64,000 nt of DNA from an uncultured Pelagibacteraceae bacterium. GTDB lineage: Bacteria; Pseudomonadota; Alphaproteobacteria; Pelagibacterales; Pelagibacteraceae. Both the position numbers and the translations under genes were made by a program. Below, one piece after another: positions 50,461 through 60,630 of this stretch. The stretch spans positions 19,474 to 83,473 of the forward strand of contig CACEEW010000004.1 in the NCBI GenBank assembly GCA_902558705.1, in the 5' to 3' direction. The notes below the pieces were generated by a model, which saw nothing but the letters and a program-made list of their open reading frames with translations, did no database searches and was not told where the DNA came from. Within the stretch, counting starts at the first letter, position 1. Each line of letters begins with the position of its first letter.

Positions 50461-51760
50461 TTTTTTTAAGAACATTCTTCCAAAAAGATTATTTTACCGT
50501 GCTTTATTAATTGTTGCTATCCCAGTCATAGTTTTGCAGTTAGTCATCACTATTGTTTTTTTTGATAGCCTTTGGATTAAGACAAACAAAGGAATGACTA
50601 AAGCTCTAATTAATGAAGTTAAAACATTCATAGAAGTTTATAAAGACGAAATTTATAATAAAGATGAAATAACAAATCTTTTTTCAATCTATCAAGATCT
50701 TAATATAGAATATGTTAATAATGAAAAATTTGATTATGAATATGATGAAAGATGGTTTAGCCCAATAGATCGAACTCTGAGAAGAGAGCTTAAATCAAGA
50801 TTTCAATCAGAAAAATTTTGGTTTGATACAACAGGATACAAGGAATTAATAGATTTAAGAATTAAATATAAATCTGGATACTTTAAATTTTTAATTCCTA
50901 AAGATAGAGTCACAAGTTCATCTGCTAGGATTTTTGCTTTATGGATTACTGTCCCAGCAATTATAATGGTTTTCATTTCTTTACTCTTTTTAAAAAACCA
51001 AACAAGACCTATCACAAATCTTGCTAAAGCTGCCGCAAAGTTTGGTAGAGGTGAAGAAGTAGAAGAGTTCAAACCATCAGGTGCGTCAGAAATACGACTG
51101 GCAGGTTATGAGTTTGATAGAATGAGAAAAAGAATAAAGAGACACCTTAATCAACGGTCTGAGATGTTATCTGGAATTAGCCATGATTTAAGAACACCTT
51201 TAACAAGAATGAAACTACAAATTGCCTTTATCAAAGATAAACAATTAGCAGTTAAAATGTCTGAAGATATCAACGAAATGGAAAAAATGTTGAATGAATA
51301 TCTACAATTCACAAGTTCATCTAATATTGAGAAAAACGAACAGTTCAATCTAAGTGAATTAATTGATGAAATTGTGGAAAAATATAATAATGAAAATATC
51401 TCAACAGATATAATTCCTCGTCTTTATATTATTGGAAGAAAGAATTTAATAAGAAGGTGTATCAATAATTTATTAGATAATGCAATCAAATATGCTAATA
51501 AGGTTCAGGTTGAAATCAACAAAAGCAATAATAATTCATTTATCAAAATTGAAGATGATGGTCCTGGAATACCAGAAAGTGAATATGAGAATGTCTTTAA
51601 GCCTTTTTACAAAATTAATAAAGGCAGAGCAGATACAAAAGCAAGTGTAGGATTGGGACTATCTATAGCTTCAGATATAGTAAGATCACATGGAGGCAAT
51701 ATTAAATTAGATAAATCTTCGATGAATGGTTTATCAGTTAAGATTTTCCTGCCTTTTTAG
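50441..51760 (+). CDS. EnvZ-like sensor histidine kinase
   Basis: A 439-residue membrane sensor from ATG 50441, preceded by GGAG at 50431; an in-frame TTG at 50393 is less likely. Two membrane segments flank a periplasmic loop of about 130 residues (LIVAIPVIVLQLVITIVF near the N-terminus and FALWITVPAIIMVFISLLF). Then HAMP, the HisKA H-box in SGISHDLRTPLTRMKL, N-box NLLDNAIKYA, and the ATP-binding EDDGPGIPESE and GLGLSIASDIV. The H-box sequence is close to EnvZ. Partner of the adjacent response regulator; the stimulus is unknown. Its end overlaps ubiK by 23 bp. Confidence 0.9.
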   Translation: MFYGLSNFFKNILPKRLFYRALLIVAIPVIVLQLVITIVFFDSLWIKTNKGMTKALINEVKTFIEVYKDEIYNKDEITNLFSIYQDLNIEYVNNEKFDYEYDERWFSPIDRTLRRELKSRFQSEKFWFDTTGYKELIDLRIKYKSGYFKFLIPKDRVTSSSARIFALWITVPAIIMVFISLLFLKNQTRPITNLAKAAAKFGRGEEVEEFKPSGASEIRLAGYEFDRMRKRIKRHLNQRSEMLSGISHDLRTPLTRMKLQIAFIKDKQLAVKMSEDINEMEKMLNEYLQFTSSSNIEKNEQFNLSELIDEIVEKYNNENISTDIIPRLYIIGRKNLIRRCINNLLDNAIKYANKVQVEINKSNNNSFIKIEDDGPGIPESEYENVFKPFYKINKGRADTKASVGLGLSIASDIVRSHGGNIKLDKSSMNGLSVKIFLPF

Positions 51761-51989
51761 ACTTATTTTTTTTTAAACTTTTAAATTGACTGATTTTTTT
51801 TTCTAAATTTTCTACTCTTTTCTTCAAAATTTCAAATTCATCCTTACTTGTAAGTCTCATTCTAAAAACAATTTCATCTCTCTTTGATTTTAAAATATTC
51901 ATTAATTCATTTGCCAGATCTTTAGATGATACTAAACCCTGTTCAAATAATTTAGCCAATTTATCAATAACAAATTTCGAATTTTTCAT
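51738..51989 (-). CDS. ubiK: UbiK/BMFP-type accessory factor
   Basis: An 83-residue basic protein of the BMFP/YqiC family: an amphipathic N-terminal part (KFVIDKLAKLFEQGL, ELMNILKSKRDEI) followed by a coiled coil (FEILKKRVENLEKKISQF) and a lysine-rich tail. UbiK helps the ubiquinone-synthesis enzymes assemble at the membrane under aerobic conditions in E. coli. Length fits the family. It diverges from lgt and overlaps the kinase end. Confidence 0.8.
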   Translation of the reverse strand: MKNSKFVIDKLAKLFEQGLVSSKDLANELMNILKSKRDEIVFRMRLTSKDEFEILKKRVENLEKKISQFKSLKKNKSKKAGKS

Positions 51990-52040
51990 ATATATTTATA
52001 TTAACCTATTATATTAATAGCTTACAATTATAATTCAAAA

Positions 52041-52823
52041 ATGTTCATTAATAATTTTGACCCAGTTGCAGTCCAAATTTTCTCCATCGATGTCAAATGG
52101 TATTCTTTAGCTTATATTGTTGGAATATTGCTGGGTTGGATTTTAAGTAAAAATATTTTTATTTCTGATCAGAATATAAAAGAAAAATTTGATGATTTTA
52201 TTACATATATAATATTAGGTATAATTGTTGGTGGTCGTTTAGGATATGTATTTTTTTATAATTTTAGTTACTACTCGGATAACTTATTAGACATTATTAA
52301 AATTTGGCAAGGTGGGATGTCGTTTCATGGAGGTCTTATAGGAGTTATATTTGCAAGCTTTTTATTTGCCAAAAAAAATAATCAAAATATTTTCAGTTAT
52401 TTAGATATTGTTTCTATTGTAGCTCCAATTGGCATTTTTTTTGGAAGAATTGCAAATTTTATTAATTCTGAATTATACGGGATAGAAACAAATCTTCCGT
52501 GGGCTGTAAAATTTATCCAGATAGATGATTTATACCGACATCCGTCTCAACTGTATGAGGCATTATTTGAAGGATTAATTTTATTAGTTATTTTATTATA
52601 TTTTAGAAAAAAAGGTTTTATGAAAATCCCAGGCTTAATCTCTGGATTATTTCTTATTTTTTACTCAACATTTAGATTCGCAGTTGAATTTTTTAGAGTT
52701 CCAGATGAACAGTTGGGGTACTTATTTTTTAATTTAACGATGGGACAGTTAATAAGCATTGTATTCTTATTAATTGGTACTTATTTAGTAATAAATAAAT
52801 ATGAAACTAAAAAAGAACAATAG
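52041..52823 (+). CDS. lgt: Prolipoprotein diacylglyceryl transferase Lgt
   Basis: A 260-residue polytopic enzyme that attaches diacylglycerol to lipobox cysteines. Signature segments: FSIDVKWYSLAYIVGILLGW, GIIVGGRLGYVFFYN, IIKIWQGGMSFHGGLIGVI, FGRIANFINSELYG, HPSQLYEALFEG and FRFAVEFFRVPDEQLG. A TATAAT box at 52029-52034 would place the transcription start at the ATG, without an obvious -35. The end overlaps the next gene by 23 bp. Confidence 0.96.
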   Translation: MFINNFDPVAVQIFSIDVKWYSLAYIVGILLGWILSKNIFISDQNIKEKFDDFITYIILGIIVGGRLGYVFFYNFSYYSDNLLDIIKIWQGGMSFHGGLIGVIFASFLFAKKNNQNIFSYLDIVSIVAPIGIFFGRIANFINSELYGIETNLPWAVKFIQIDDLYRHPSQLYEALFEGLILLVILLYFRKKGFMKIPGLISGLFLIFYSTFRFAVEFFRVPDEQLGYLFFNLTMGQLISIVFLLIGTYLVINKYETKKEQ

Positions 52824-53847
52824 TCTTTCTTTAGATAAATTTATAAATTTTTCTCTTTACGATAAAAAATCTGGTTATTATATGAAAAAAGATCCTTTCG
52901 GACAGGAAAGTGATTTTTTAACTGCACCTAATATTTCAAGACTATTTTCTGAAATGATTGCAATATGGATTATAAGTTTTTGGCAAAGCTTAGGGTCTCC
53001 AAAAAAGTTTAATTTAGTTGAACTTGGAGCAGGTAATGGAGAAATGATGAAAATAATTATTGAAAGTTTTCAAAATTTTCCATTTTTTTTAAAATCTTGT
53101 AATTTTATGATTCATGAAAAAAGTCCTACTTTAATTAATATTCAAAAAAAAAAACTGATTAAAAATAAAATCAAATGGATTCCAAATATAAACAAAATAA
53201 ATAAGGACCCAAGTATATTTATTGCAAATGAATTCTTTGATGCAATAGCAATCAAACAATTTAATAAAAAAAAAAGTTTGTGGTTCGAAAAATTTGTAAA
53301 TTTAGAAAATTCAAAAAAACCATTTTTTTTTGAAAAAAGAGCAGATATAAAAAAGATTGAAAAGAAGATTAAATTCAAAATATCACAAAGTCAAAATTTT
53401 ATCGAATATTCAAAACTTGGGTTAAATTACTTAAAAGATATCTCTAATATTATAAAAAAAAATACTGGTGGTCTATTGCTTATTGATTATGGATATACAG
53501 ATAAAAAAATGAAAAATACATTACAAGCAGTGTCTAATCACAAATTTGCCAATATTTTAAGTAATATAGGAAATGTAGATATCACTCATAATATAAATTT
53601 TAAAATTTTCGAAAAGTTTGTAAAACAAATGAATGGTTTGAAAACTAACTTGACATCACAAAAAAACTTTCTGACAAAACTAGGAATAAAAGAAAGAGCA
53701 GAGATTATATCTAAAAACAAAAATTTTACTAAAAAATCAGATATATACTATCGACTTGAAAGACTTATTGACAAAAAACAAATGGGTCATTTATTCAAAG
53801 TAATGCTTATTAAAAATGAAAATAATAAATTTAAATTAGGTTTCTAA
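52801..53847 (+). CDS. MidA/NDUFAF7-family SAM-dependent methyltransferase
   Basis: A 348-residue predicted arginine methyltransferase; eukaryotic NDUFAF7 modifies a subunit of complex I. It begins FINFSLYDKKSGYYMKKDPFG, then SDFLTAPNISRLFSEMIAIW, the SAM-binding VELGAGNGEMM, IHEKSPTLINIQ, IANEFFDAIAIKQF and LLIDYGYT. These are in the same order as in the family. It lies between lgt and pgeF, the usual alphaproteobacterial lgt-midA-pgeF order. Confidence 0.85.
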   Translation: MKLKKNNSLSLDKFINFSLYDKKSGYYMKKDPFGQESDFLTAPNISRLFSEMIAIWIISFWQSLGSPKKFNLVELGAGNGEMMKIIIESFQNFPFFLKSCNFMIHEKSPTLINIQKKKLIKNKIKWIPNINKINKDPSIFIANEFFDAIAIKQFNKKKSLWFEKFVNLENSKKPFFFEKRADIKKIEKKIKFKISQSQNFIEYSKLGLNYLKDISNIIKKNTGGLLLIDYGYTDKKMKNTLQAVSNHKFANILSNIGNVDITHNINFKIFEKFVKQMNGLKTNLTSQKNFLTKLGIKERAEIISKNKNFTKKSDIYYRLERLIDKKQMGHLFKVMLIKNENNKFKLGF

Positions 53848-53848
53848 A

Positions 53849-54610
53849 TTGATTAAATCTAAAAGATTGTTGAAACAAAAAAAAATTAGTCATGGTTTTT
53901 TTAACAAAAATGGAGGTAAATCAAAAGGTATTTATAAAAGTTTAAATTGTGGGCTTGGTTCAAATGATAAAAGAAATAATGTCAAAGAAAATTTAGAAAT
54001 AGTCAAAAAAAAGATTAGTAAAAAATCTAGAGATATTTTTTTACTTCATCAAGTTCACAGTAATAAGATAGTTTTCATAAAAAATTTCTCAAAACTAAAA
54101 AAGGAAAAAATTGAAGCTGATGCAATTATAACTAATCAAGAAAAATTACCTATAGGCATTTTGACAGCAGACTGTGTTCCTATATTGCTTCATGATAATA
54201 AAAAAAATTTTATCGCAGCAGTTCATGCTGGTTGGAGGGGAGCTTTTAAAGGTATTATAAATAAAGTAATAAGTTTTATGATAATGAAAGGAAGTGAAGC
54301 GAAGTCTATTACCGCTGCAATAGGCCCTTGTATTAAAAAAAAGAGCTACAATGTGAAAGAAGATTTTAAGAAAAGATTTATTAAAAAGGATAAAAAAAAC
54401 AAAAAATTTTTTATGACTAAAAAAAAAGTTATTTATTTTGATTTACCTAATTTTGTTAAATCTCAACTAAAATCAAATAAAATTACAAATATCGATATGA
54501 TAAATATAGATACTTTTGACAAAAAAAATAATTTTTTCAGTGCAAGAAGATCTTTAAAATTAAAACATGCGGATTATGGTAGAAATATTTCAATAATTAT
54601 GATTAATTAA
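53849..54610 (+). CDS. pgeF: PgeF-type purine nucleoside phosphorylase/laccase-domain protein
   Basis: A 253-residue protein of the YfiH/DUF152 family. Features: [60 protein letters not shown] (parts), [14 protein letters not shown] with the metal-binding His, [10 protein letters not shown] and FSARRS near the end. Family members have been reported as zinc-dependent purine nucleoside phosphorylases and as correcting enzymes for peptidoglycan precursors. The start is TTG 53849, directly after midA; there is no alternative ATG close by. Confidence 0.87.
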   Translation: MIKSKRLLKQKKISHGFFNKNGGKSKGIYKSLNCGLGSNDKRNNVKENLEIVKKKISKKSRDIFLLHQVHSNKIVFIKNFSKLKKEKIEADAIITNQEKLPIGILTADCVPILLHDNKKNFIAAVHAGWRGAFKGIINKVISFMIMKGSEAKSITAAIGPCIKKKSYNVKEDFKKRFIKKDKKNKKFFMTKKKVIYFDLPNFVKSQLKSNKITNIDMINIDTFDKKNNFFSARRSLKLKHADYGRNISIIMIN

Positions 54611-54618
54611 ACTTTTCA

Positions 54619-55551
54619 ATGAAACTATTAACTGGAAATAGCAATAAAGTTCTCAGTAAAAATATTGCAAAATATTTGAAAACAAAACTTGTAAACTCAA
54701 GCATAAGAAAGTTTTCTGATGGGGAAATTTACGTTGAAATAAATGAAAATATAAGAGGCAATAGTATTTTTATTGTTCAATCAAGTTCTTCTCCAGCAAA
54801 TGATAATTTGATGGAATTGTTGCTTTGTATAGATGCTCTTAAAAGATCCTCTGCAAAAAATATAACAGCAGTAATTCCATATTTTGGATATGCTAGACAA
54901 GATAGAAAAGTTGTACCAAGAACATCTATTTCAGCAAAACTTGTTTCGAATTTAATTACTAAAGCTGGTGCTGATAGAGTGGTGACTGTTGATTTACATG
55001 CAGGACAAATTCAAGGATTTTTTGATATTCCTGTGGATAACCTTTTTGCAACACCAATATTTGCAAGACATGCAAGAAAAAAAATTAAAAGTAAAAAAAT
55101 TGTTTGTATTGCGCCCGATGTGGGTGGAACAGAACGAGCTAGAGCGCTAGGAAAACTTCTTAACGTAGGCTTGGCTATTGTTGACAAGAGAAGACCAAAG
55201 CCTGGGCAGTCACAGGTGATGAATGTTATTGGGGATGTGAAGGGTCAAACTTGCATTATTGTAGATGACATAATTGACTCAGGTGGAACTATTGTGAATG
55301 CAGCAAAAGCATTAAAAGCAAAAGGTGCTAAAGAAGTTTTTGTTTATATCACTCATGGTGTTCTAAGTGGTGACGCTGTAAAAAAAATTAAAAACTCAGT
55401 AATTAAAAATTTAGTTATTACTGATACAATTGATAATTCAGAAAAAATTAGAAATGTTAAAAATATTGAAGTTTTACCAATTTCAGGGCTAATAGGTGAA
55501 GCTATTAAAAGAATATCTAATTCAACATCAGTATCTGATTTATTCAAATAA
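54619..55551 (+). CDS. prs: Ribose-phosphate pyrophosphokinase
   Basis: A 310-residue enzyme making PRPP from ribose 5-phosphate and ATP. It starts [18 protein letters not shown] and has [67 protein letters not shown] sequence (here [15 protein letters not shown]), [19 protein letters not shown] and the PRPP-binding [16 protein letters not shown]. All family elements and length are normal. It follows pgeF by 8 bp and is 43 bp from rplY. Confidence 0.97.
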   Translation: MKLLTGNSNKVLSKNIAKYLKTKLVNSSIRKFSDGEIYVEINENIRGNSIFIVQSSSSPANDNLMELLLCIDALKRSSAKNITAVIPYFGYARQDRKVVPRTSISAKLVSNLITKAGADRVVTVDLHAGQIQGFFDIPVDNLFATPIFARHARKKIKSKKIVCIAPDVGGTERARALGKLLNVGLAIVDKRRPKPGQSQVMNVIGDVKGQTCIIVDDIIDSGGTIVNAAKALKAKGAKEVFVYITHGVLSGDAVKKIKNSVIKNLVITDTIDNSEKIRNVKNIEVLPISGLIGEAIKRISNSTSVSDLFK

Positions 55552-55594
55552 TTACCTTGATTATTTATAAACATGGGTTAAAAAGCTCTGTTTT

Positions 55595-56335
55595 ATGAAT
55601 TCACTTGAAGCAAACATAAGAAATAACCAAACTAAAGGGCAACTAAATGCCATAAGAGATAATGGCAATGTTCCAGCAATTATTTATGGTGGAAAAGATG
55701 AAAATCAAAAAATCTATATTTCAAAAAAATTACTTAAAACTTTAATAGAAAAAGAAAATTTTTTATCTAGTATTATTACTCTGAATATTGATGGAAAGCA
55801 CCAAAATGTTTTACCTAGAGAAGTAAAGTATCATATTTTAAGTGACGAACCTACCCATGTAGATTTTTTAAGAGTTTTACCTGGAGTAAAAATCAAAATT
55901 GAAGTCCCAGTTAATTTTATTAATCATGAGAAATCTCCAGGATTGAAAAGAGGTGGTGTTTTAAACATTGTTAGAAGAAAGGTGGAATTAAAATGCCCAA
56001 GTGAAAAAATTCCTGAAAGTTTAACTTTAGATCTTGATGGTATTGATATTGGCGAAAGTTTTAAAATTTCGTCAGTTAAATTAGATTCTGAAGTAACACC
56101 AACAATCCAAGGACGAGACTTCGTGATAGCAACTTTAGCCGCTCCAACTGTTATGAAAGAGCCAGAGAAACCTGCAGAGGCTGAAGCAGCTGAGGGAGAA
56201 GAGGGTGCCGAAGGAACAGAGGCAGCAGCGGCAGCAGATGGTGATAAACCAGCGGCAGATGCAGCTAAAGGTGATAAAAAAGAGGGTGAAGAAAAAAAGC
56301 CTTCTGAAAAGAAACCTGCTGAAGAAAAAAAATAA
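55595..56335 (+). CDS. rplY: Ribosomal protein L25 (CTC form)
   Basis: A 246-residue L25/TL5 protein. The 5S-rRNA-binding N-terminal domain shows LEANIRNNQTKGQLNAIRDNGNVPAIIYGG (parts), followed by the beta-rich TL5 domain with VDFLRVLPGVKIKIEVPV, SPGLKRGGVLNIVRR and LDLDGIDIGESFKISSVKL. The last 60 residues form a low-complexity Ala/Glu then Lys/Pro/Glu tail, more G+C-rich than the neighbours, with repeats of KPAEEK/EKKPSEK. It precedes pth, as in many bacteria. Confidence 0.94.
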   Translation: MNSLEANIRNNQTKGQLNAIRDNGNVPAIIYGGKDENQKIYISKKLLKTLIEKENFLSSIITLNIDGKHQNVLPREVKYHILSDEPTHVDFLRVLPGVKIKIEVPVNFINHEKSPGLKRGGVLNIVRRKVELKCPSEKIPESLTLDLDGIDIGESFKISSVKLDSEVTPTIQGRDFVIATLAAPTVMKEPEKPAEAEAAEGEEGAEGTEAAAAADGDKPAADAAKGDKKEGEEKKPSEKKPAEEKK

Positions 56336-56369
56336 TCAATCAAAATTGAAAATTTAATTCCATTTATTT

Positions 56370-56930
56370 ATGCTTTTATTCGTAGGATTAGGTAATCCAA
56401 CACCTGACAGTGAAAACAATAGACATAACGTTGGGTTCAAAATTATAGACACTATCAATAAAAAATTTAGTCTTTCAAAACAAAAACCCAAGTTCAAAGG
56501 ACTTTTAACAACTGGAAATATTGGAGACAAAAAAGTTTATGCAATAAAGCCATTAACATTTATGAATAACTCTGGAGTTTGTATTAGAGAATTAATTGAG
56601 TATTTTAAAATAGATGCTGAGGACGTTATAGTATTTCATGATGATCTTGATATAGAATTTGGTAAAATTAAAGCTAAATTTGGTGGATCAAGTGCAGGTC
56701 ATAATGGAATCGCTTCTATTGATAAATTCATAGGTAAAGATTATTCAAGGGTTAGAATAGGAATTGGAAAACCAAAAAATGGGATTGAGGTCGCAGATTA
56801 TGTTTTGCAAAATTTTGACGAGGATGAGTCAATTGGTATTGAAAAAATATCTAAAGATATAACAGAGTCTATTTCTATTCTTGTTGAAAAAAAATTGGAT
56901 TTATTTTCAAGTGCTGTAAATAACAAATAA
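56370..56930 (+). CDS. pth: Peptidyl-tRNA hydrolase
   Basis: A 186-residue enzyme that recycles peptidyl-tRNA dropped from ribosomes. Motifs: FVGLGNPTPDSENNRHNVGF with the catalytic His, KPLTFMNNSG, VFHDDLDIEFGKIKAKFGGSSAGHNG (parts) and RVRIGIGKP. Length is usual. It sits 34 bp after rplY and shares one base (stop A, start A) with ychF. Confidence 0.96.
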   Translation: MLLFVGLGNPTPDSENNRHNVGFKIIDTINKKFSLSKQKPKFKGLLTTGNIGDKKVYAIKPLTFMNNSGVCIRELIEYFKIDAEDVIVFHDDLDIEFGKIKAKFGGSSAGHNGIASIDKFIGKDYSRVRIGIGKPKNGIEVADYVLQNFDEDESIGIEKISKDITESISILVEKKLDLFSSAVNNK

Positions 56931-58003
56931 TGAGTTTTAAGTGTGGAATAGTAGGTTTACCCAATGTAGGTAAATCGACTTTATTTAACGCATTAACAAA
57001 TTCAAGTAAAGCTCAGGCAGCAAATTTTCCATTTTGTACAATTGATCCAAATGTTGGTGTAGTTCCTGTTCCAGACCAAAGATTAAAAAAATTAGCAGAA
57101 ATTTCTAAGTCAAAAAAGATTATAAATACTACAATTTCATTCGTAGATATTGCTGGATTAGTTAAAGGTGCTTCTAAAGGTGAAGGATTAGGAAATAAGT
57201 TTTTATCTCATATAAGAGAGGTTGATGCAATTATTCACATGGTTAGATGCTTTGACTCAAGTGATATCCAAAATGTTAACGAAACAGTAGATCCAGTTAG
57301 AGACCTTGAAATTATCGAGACTGAGATGATGTTGGCTGATTTAGAGTCTATTCAAAAGAGATTAGAAAAAAACAATAAAAAAAATGTAGAAGAAGAGCAA
57401 TTAAAAATTCTTAATGCTGCTTTGGATTGTATTAATAAAGATCAAGATATTTCAATTTTGAATTCTCAATTTGAGAAAAAACAACTTAGTCAAAGTGGTC
57501 TATTATCCTTAAAATCTAAAATATTTGTGTGTAATGTAGATGAAAAAAGTATTCAAAATGGAAATAATTATACTGAGGCATTTATTAATAAATTTGGTAA
57601 TGAAAATACTCTAATTGTTTCTGCAGATATAGAAAATCAAATAAACGAATTAGATATTAGTGAAAAGAAAAATTACATGGAAATGATTGGTTTAAAAGAA
57701 ACTGGATTAAATTTGTTAATACAAAGAGGTTACAAAATACTTGAATTAGATACCTACTTTACCTCTGGTCCTGAAGAAACCCGAGCATGGACAATTCCTA
57801 AAAACTGTACAGCTCCAAAAGCAGCATCTGAGATTCATACTGATTTTGAAAAAGGATTTATCCGAGCAGAAACAATTTCTTATGAAGACTTTGTTGCAAA
57901 TAATGGATGGGTTAATTCGAAAACTAATGGTAAAATGAGATTGGAAGGAAAAGATTATATTGTAAAAGATGGAGATGTATTAAACTTCCGTTTCAACACG
58001 TGA
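56930..58003 (+). CDS. ychF: YchF/OLA1-family ribosome-associated ATPase
   Basis: A 357-residue P-loop protein. Walker A is GLPNVGKSTLFNALT, then NFPFCTIDPNVG, VDIAGLVKGASKGEGLGNKFL and a C-terminal TGS domain (about residues 275-357) with EDFVANNGW and VKDGDVLNFRFNT at the very end. It has a NVDE-type motif in place of NKxD, consistent with ATP preference in the family. The last 24 bases overlap the convergent petC end. Confidence 0.95.
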   Translation: MSFKCGIVGLPNVGKSTLFNALTNSSKAQAANFPFCTIDPNVGVVPVPDQRLKKLAEISKSKKIINTTISFVDIAGLVKGASKGEGLGNKFLSHIREVDAIIHMVRCFDSSDIQNVNETVDPVRDLEIIETEMMLADLESIQKRLEKNNKKNVEEEQLKILNAALDCINKDQDISILNSQFEKKQLSQSGLLSLKSKIFVCNVDEKSIQNGNNYTEAFINKFGNENTLIVSADIENQINELDISEKKNYMEMIGLKETGLNLLIQRGYKILELDTYFTSGPEETRAWTIPKNCTAPKAASEIHTDFEKGFIRAETISYEDFVANNGWVNSKTNGKMRLEGKDYIVKDGDVLNFRFNT

Positions 58004-58759
58004 CCAAATTCTTTTCATACTAAAATAGACTAAGATGGTCAGAATAATTAAATACAGTATTGCCTTGAAACCCATTTGATGTCTTGTTTCTAAATGAGGC
58101 TCTGCTGTCCACATCAAAAATGTAGTGACATCTTTGGACATTTGCTCAACTGTTGCATTAGTTCCATCAGAATATTCAACCAATCCATCAGATAAAGGGT
58201 TCGACATTTTAATTTTATTTCCATACATATATTTATTGTAATGAACACCTTCATCTAAAGTAATACCTGCTGGTGGATCTTCATATCCTTGAAGTAAAGA
58301 ATAAATATAATCTACTCCACCACCCCTAGCTTTTACTAAAACTGACATATCTGGTGGATAGGCTCCACCATTTGCTGCTTGAGCAGCTTTAACGTTTTCA
58401 TATGGCATTACAAATTTATCAGAAAGTTTTCCAGGTCTTGTAAACATCTCTCCATCTGAATTTGGTCCATCTGTAACATCAAAAGATGCTGCAATTGCCT
58501 TGGCTTGTTGTTCAGTAAATTCAGGCCCACCTTTTTCTGATAAATTTCTATAGCTCAGATATTTCATAGAATGACAAGATGCGCATACTTCTGTGTATAC
58601 TTGATAGCCTCTTTGCAAAGCTCCTCGATCAAATTTTCCAAAAAGACCTTTAAAACTCCAATCAGTTTTCAAGTATTCAACTTTTTCTGCTGCGTGAGAA
58701 CTTAACGGAGTAGCTAAAAATACTATAATTAAAGATAAAATTCTTAAAAAATTTTTCAC
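57980..58759 (-). CDS. petC: Cytochrome c1
   Basis: A 259-residue membrane-anchored c-type cytochrome of the bc1 complex. Signal peptide 1-24 (ending SSHAA), haem-binding CASCH at 59-63 in VCASCHSMKYLSYR, the methionine ligand region KMSNPLSDG, and a C-terminal membrane anchor (FKAILYLIILTILVYFSMKRIW) close to the end. It receives electrons from the Rieske protein. Last gene of petABC, adjacent to petB with no gap; end overlaps ychF by 24 bp. Confidence 0.95.
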   Translation of the reverse strand: MKNFLRILSLIIVFLATPLSSHAAEKVEYLKTDWSFKGLFGKFDRGALQRGYQVYTEVCASCHSMKYLSYRNLSEKGGPEFTEQQAKAIAASFDVTDGPNSDGEMFTRPGKLSDKFVMPYENVKAAQAANGGAYPPDMSVLVKARGGGVDYIYSLLQGYEDPPAGITLDEGVHYNKYMYGNKIKMSNPLSDGLVEYSDGTNATVEQMSKDVTTFLMWTAEPHLETRHQMGFKAILYLIILTILVYFSMKRIWSRVETEV

Positions 58760-60022
58760 TTATTTAATAGAACTTTCTTTATTTTTTGCAGTTGCCAAAT
58801 TAGCTGTACCACCAAGTATAGGCTCAGTAATACTTAAAGGAATAGGAAGAGTTTTTTCTTTTAAACCTAATACAGGAAGAATTACTAGAAAGTGTAAAAA
58901 ATAGTATGCTGTAGCAACTCTTGCAACTAACAAGTATAATCCTTCAGCAGGCATTGCACCGACATATCCGAGTATTAAAACGTCAGCTACTAAAATCCAG
59001 TAAAACTGTTTATACAAAGGTCTGAAGACAGCAGATCTGATTTTAGATGTATCAAGCCATGGTAAAGCTGCTAAAATTAAAATTGCTGATAACATTGCAA
59101 TTACTCCCAAAAGTTTATCAGGAACTGATCTTAAAATTGCATAAAAAGGTAACAGATACCATTCAGGAACAATGTGTGCAGGTGTTACTAAAGGATCAGC
59201 TTCAATATAATTATCAGCATGACCCAAAATATTTGGTGTATAAAAAACAAAAAATGCAAAAACAATCATAAACATCAGTAACGCAAAAGTATCTTTGATT
59301 ACTATATAGGGATGGAATGGAACTGTGTCCTTTGAAGGTTTTTTGACATCAATTCCTACTGGATTATTATTTCCTGGAACATGTAGTGCCCAAATATGTA
59401 ACACAACTAAACCTAAAATTAAAAAGGGAATTAAATAATGTAATGTAAAAAATCTAGTTAAGGTTGGGTTATCAACTGAGTAACCTCCCCATAACCAAGT
59501 AACTATCCCCTCTCCTACTAATGGAATTGCACTGAATAAATTTGTGATTACAGTTGCACCCCAAAAACTCATTTGTCCCCAAGGTAGCACGTAACCCATA
59601 AATGCTGCAGCCATCATTAACAAATAAATAATAATACCTATTATCCAAATTATTTCTCTAGGGGCTTTATAAGAGCCATAAAACAAAGATCTAAAAATAT
59701 GAATATAAACTGCTAGAAAAAACATTGAAGCACCATTCGCATGTATATACCTAATTAGCCAACCATAGTTAACATCTCTCATAATATGTTCTACGCTTTC
59801 AAATGCCATATCTGCGTGAGCAATATAATGCATAGCTAATGTTAAACCTGTTACGATTTGAGTTATTAAACAAAAAGTAAGTATGCCACCAAAAGTCCAC
59901 CAATAATTTAAATTTTTAGGTGTTGGATAGTCGGTTAAATGATTTGCTAAAGTTAATAATGGAAGTCGATCATTAAACCATTTTCCAGCTTTTGATGTAG
60001 GTGTATATTCGTGATCACTCAT
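58760..60022 (-). CDS. petB: Cytochrome b of the bc1 complex
   Basis: A 420-residue polytopic protein carrying the two b haems and the quinol sites. Family segments: [22 protein letters not shown] (parts), [21 protein letters not shown] with haem-ligand histidines, [40 protein letters not shown] with the PEWY quinol-oxidation motif, and [10 protein letters not shown]. It forms the core of the aerobic respiratory complex III. Follows petA by 5 bp. Confidence 0.97.
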   Translation of the reverse strand: MSDHEYTPTSKAGKWFNDRLPLLTLANHLTDYPTPKNLNYWWTFGGILTFCLITQIVTGLTLAMHYIAHADMAFESVEHIMRDVNYGWLIRYIHANGASMFFLAVYIHIFRSLFYGSYKAPREIIWIIGIIIYLLMMAAAFMGYVLPWGQMSFWGATVITNLFSAIPLVGEGIVTWLWGGYSVDNPTLTRFFTLHYLIPFLILGLVVLHIWALHVPGNNNPVGIDVKKPSKDTVPFHPYIVIKDTFALLMFMIVFAFFVFYTPNILGHADNYIEADPLVTPAHIVPEWYLLPFYAILRSVPDKLLGVIAMLSAILILAALPWLDTSKIRSAVFRPLYKQFYWILVADVLILGYVGAMPAEGLYLLVARVATAYYFLHFLVILPVLGLKEKTLPIPLSITEPILGGTANLATAKNKESSIK

Positions 60023-60027
60023 ATAAT

Positions 60028-60537
60028 TTATCCAATTTTAATCGTATTAGCATTTACAAATTCATATTTCGGAACTTCCATATTTGTAGGTGCAGGTCCC
60101 TTTCTAATTCTACCCGATGTATCATAATGTGATCCATGACAAGGACAGAACCATCCATTATAATCTCCCTTATCATTTAAGGGTACACATCCTAAGTGAG
60201 TACAAACTCCAAGCATTACAAGCCACTCAGGGTTTTTTGCTCTGTCTTCATCTTTCTCTGGATCTTTTAAATCATCAAGTTTAACTGATCGCGCATCTGC
60301 AATTTCATCTTCAGTTCTTCTTCTTATGAAAACAGGTTTTCCTCTCCAAAGAACAGTGATAGTTTTTCCTGGTGTTAATGAACTTACATCTACTTCGGTA
60401 CTAGCTAACGCTTTCACTGAAGCATCAGGATTCATTTGATCTATCATAGGCCAAACTGTAGCACCTACTCCTACCGCTCCAACTGCGTAGGTAGCAGTAA
60501 ACAAGAAATCTCTTCTATTAGTTTTTTTTTCTGACAT
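60028..60537 (-). CDS. petA: Rieske iron-sulfur protein of the bc1 complex
   Basis: A 169-residue protein with a twin-arginine signal/anchor (NRRDFL near residues 7-12 followed by a hydrophobic helix), and the two cluster-binding boxes: CTHLGC (Cys112, His114, Cys117) and CPCHGSHYD (Cys131, His134). It carries electrons from quinol to cytochrome c1. First gene of petABC, divergent from trmL across 93 bp. Confidence 0.97.
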   Translation of the reverse strand: MSEKKTNRRDFLFTATYAVGAVGVGATVWPMIDQMNPDASVKALASTEVDVSSLTPGKTITVLWRGKPVFIRRRTEDEIADARSVKLDDLKDPEKDEDRAKNPEWLVMLGVCTHLGCVPLNDKGDYNGWFCPCHGSHYDTSGRIRKGPAPTNMEVPKYEFVNANTIKIG

Positions 60538-60630
60538 TAATATTACTAATTAAATATACCCAATATTGATTTTTTCTACTTAAATATATGGTTTCATATA
60601 ATATAAAATACTAAATTTACTACTGATAGA

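Noticed and set aside
55924..56343. Ser/Ala-rich 139-codon frame on the minus strand
   Set aside because: It is the antisense shadow of the rplY low-complexity tail and has no family resemblance or start signals.
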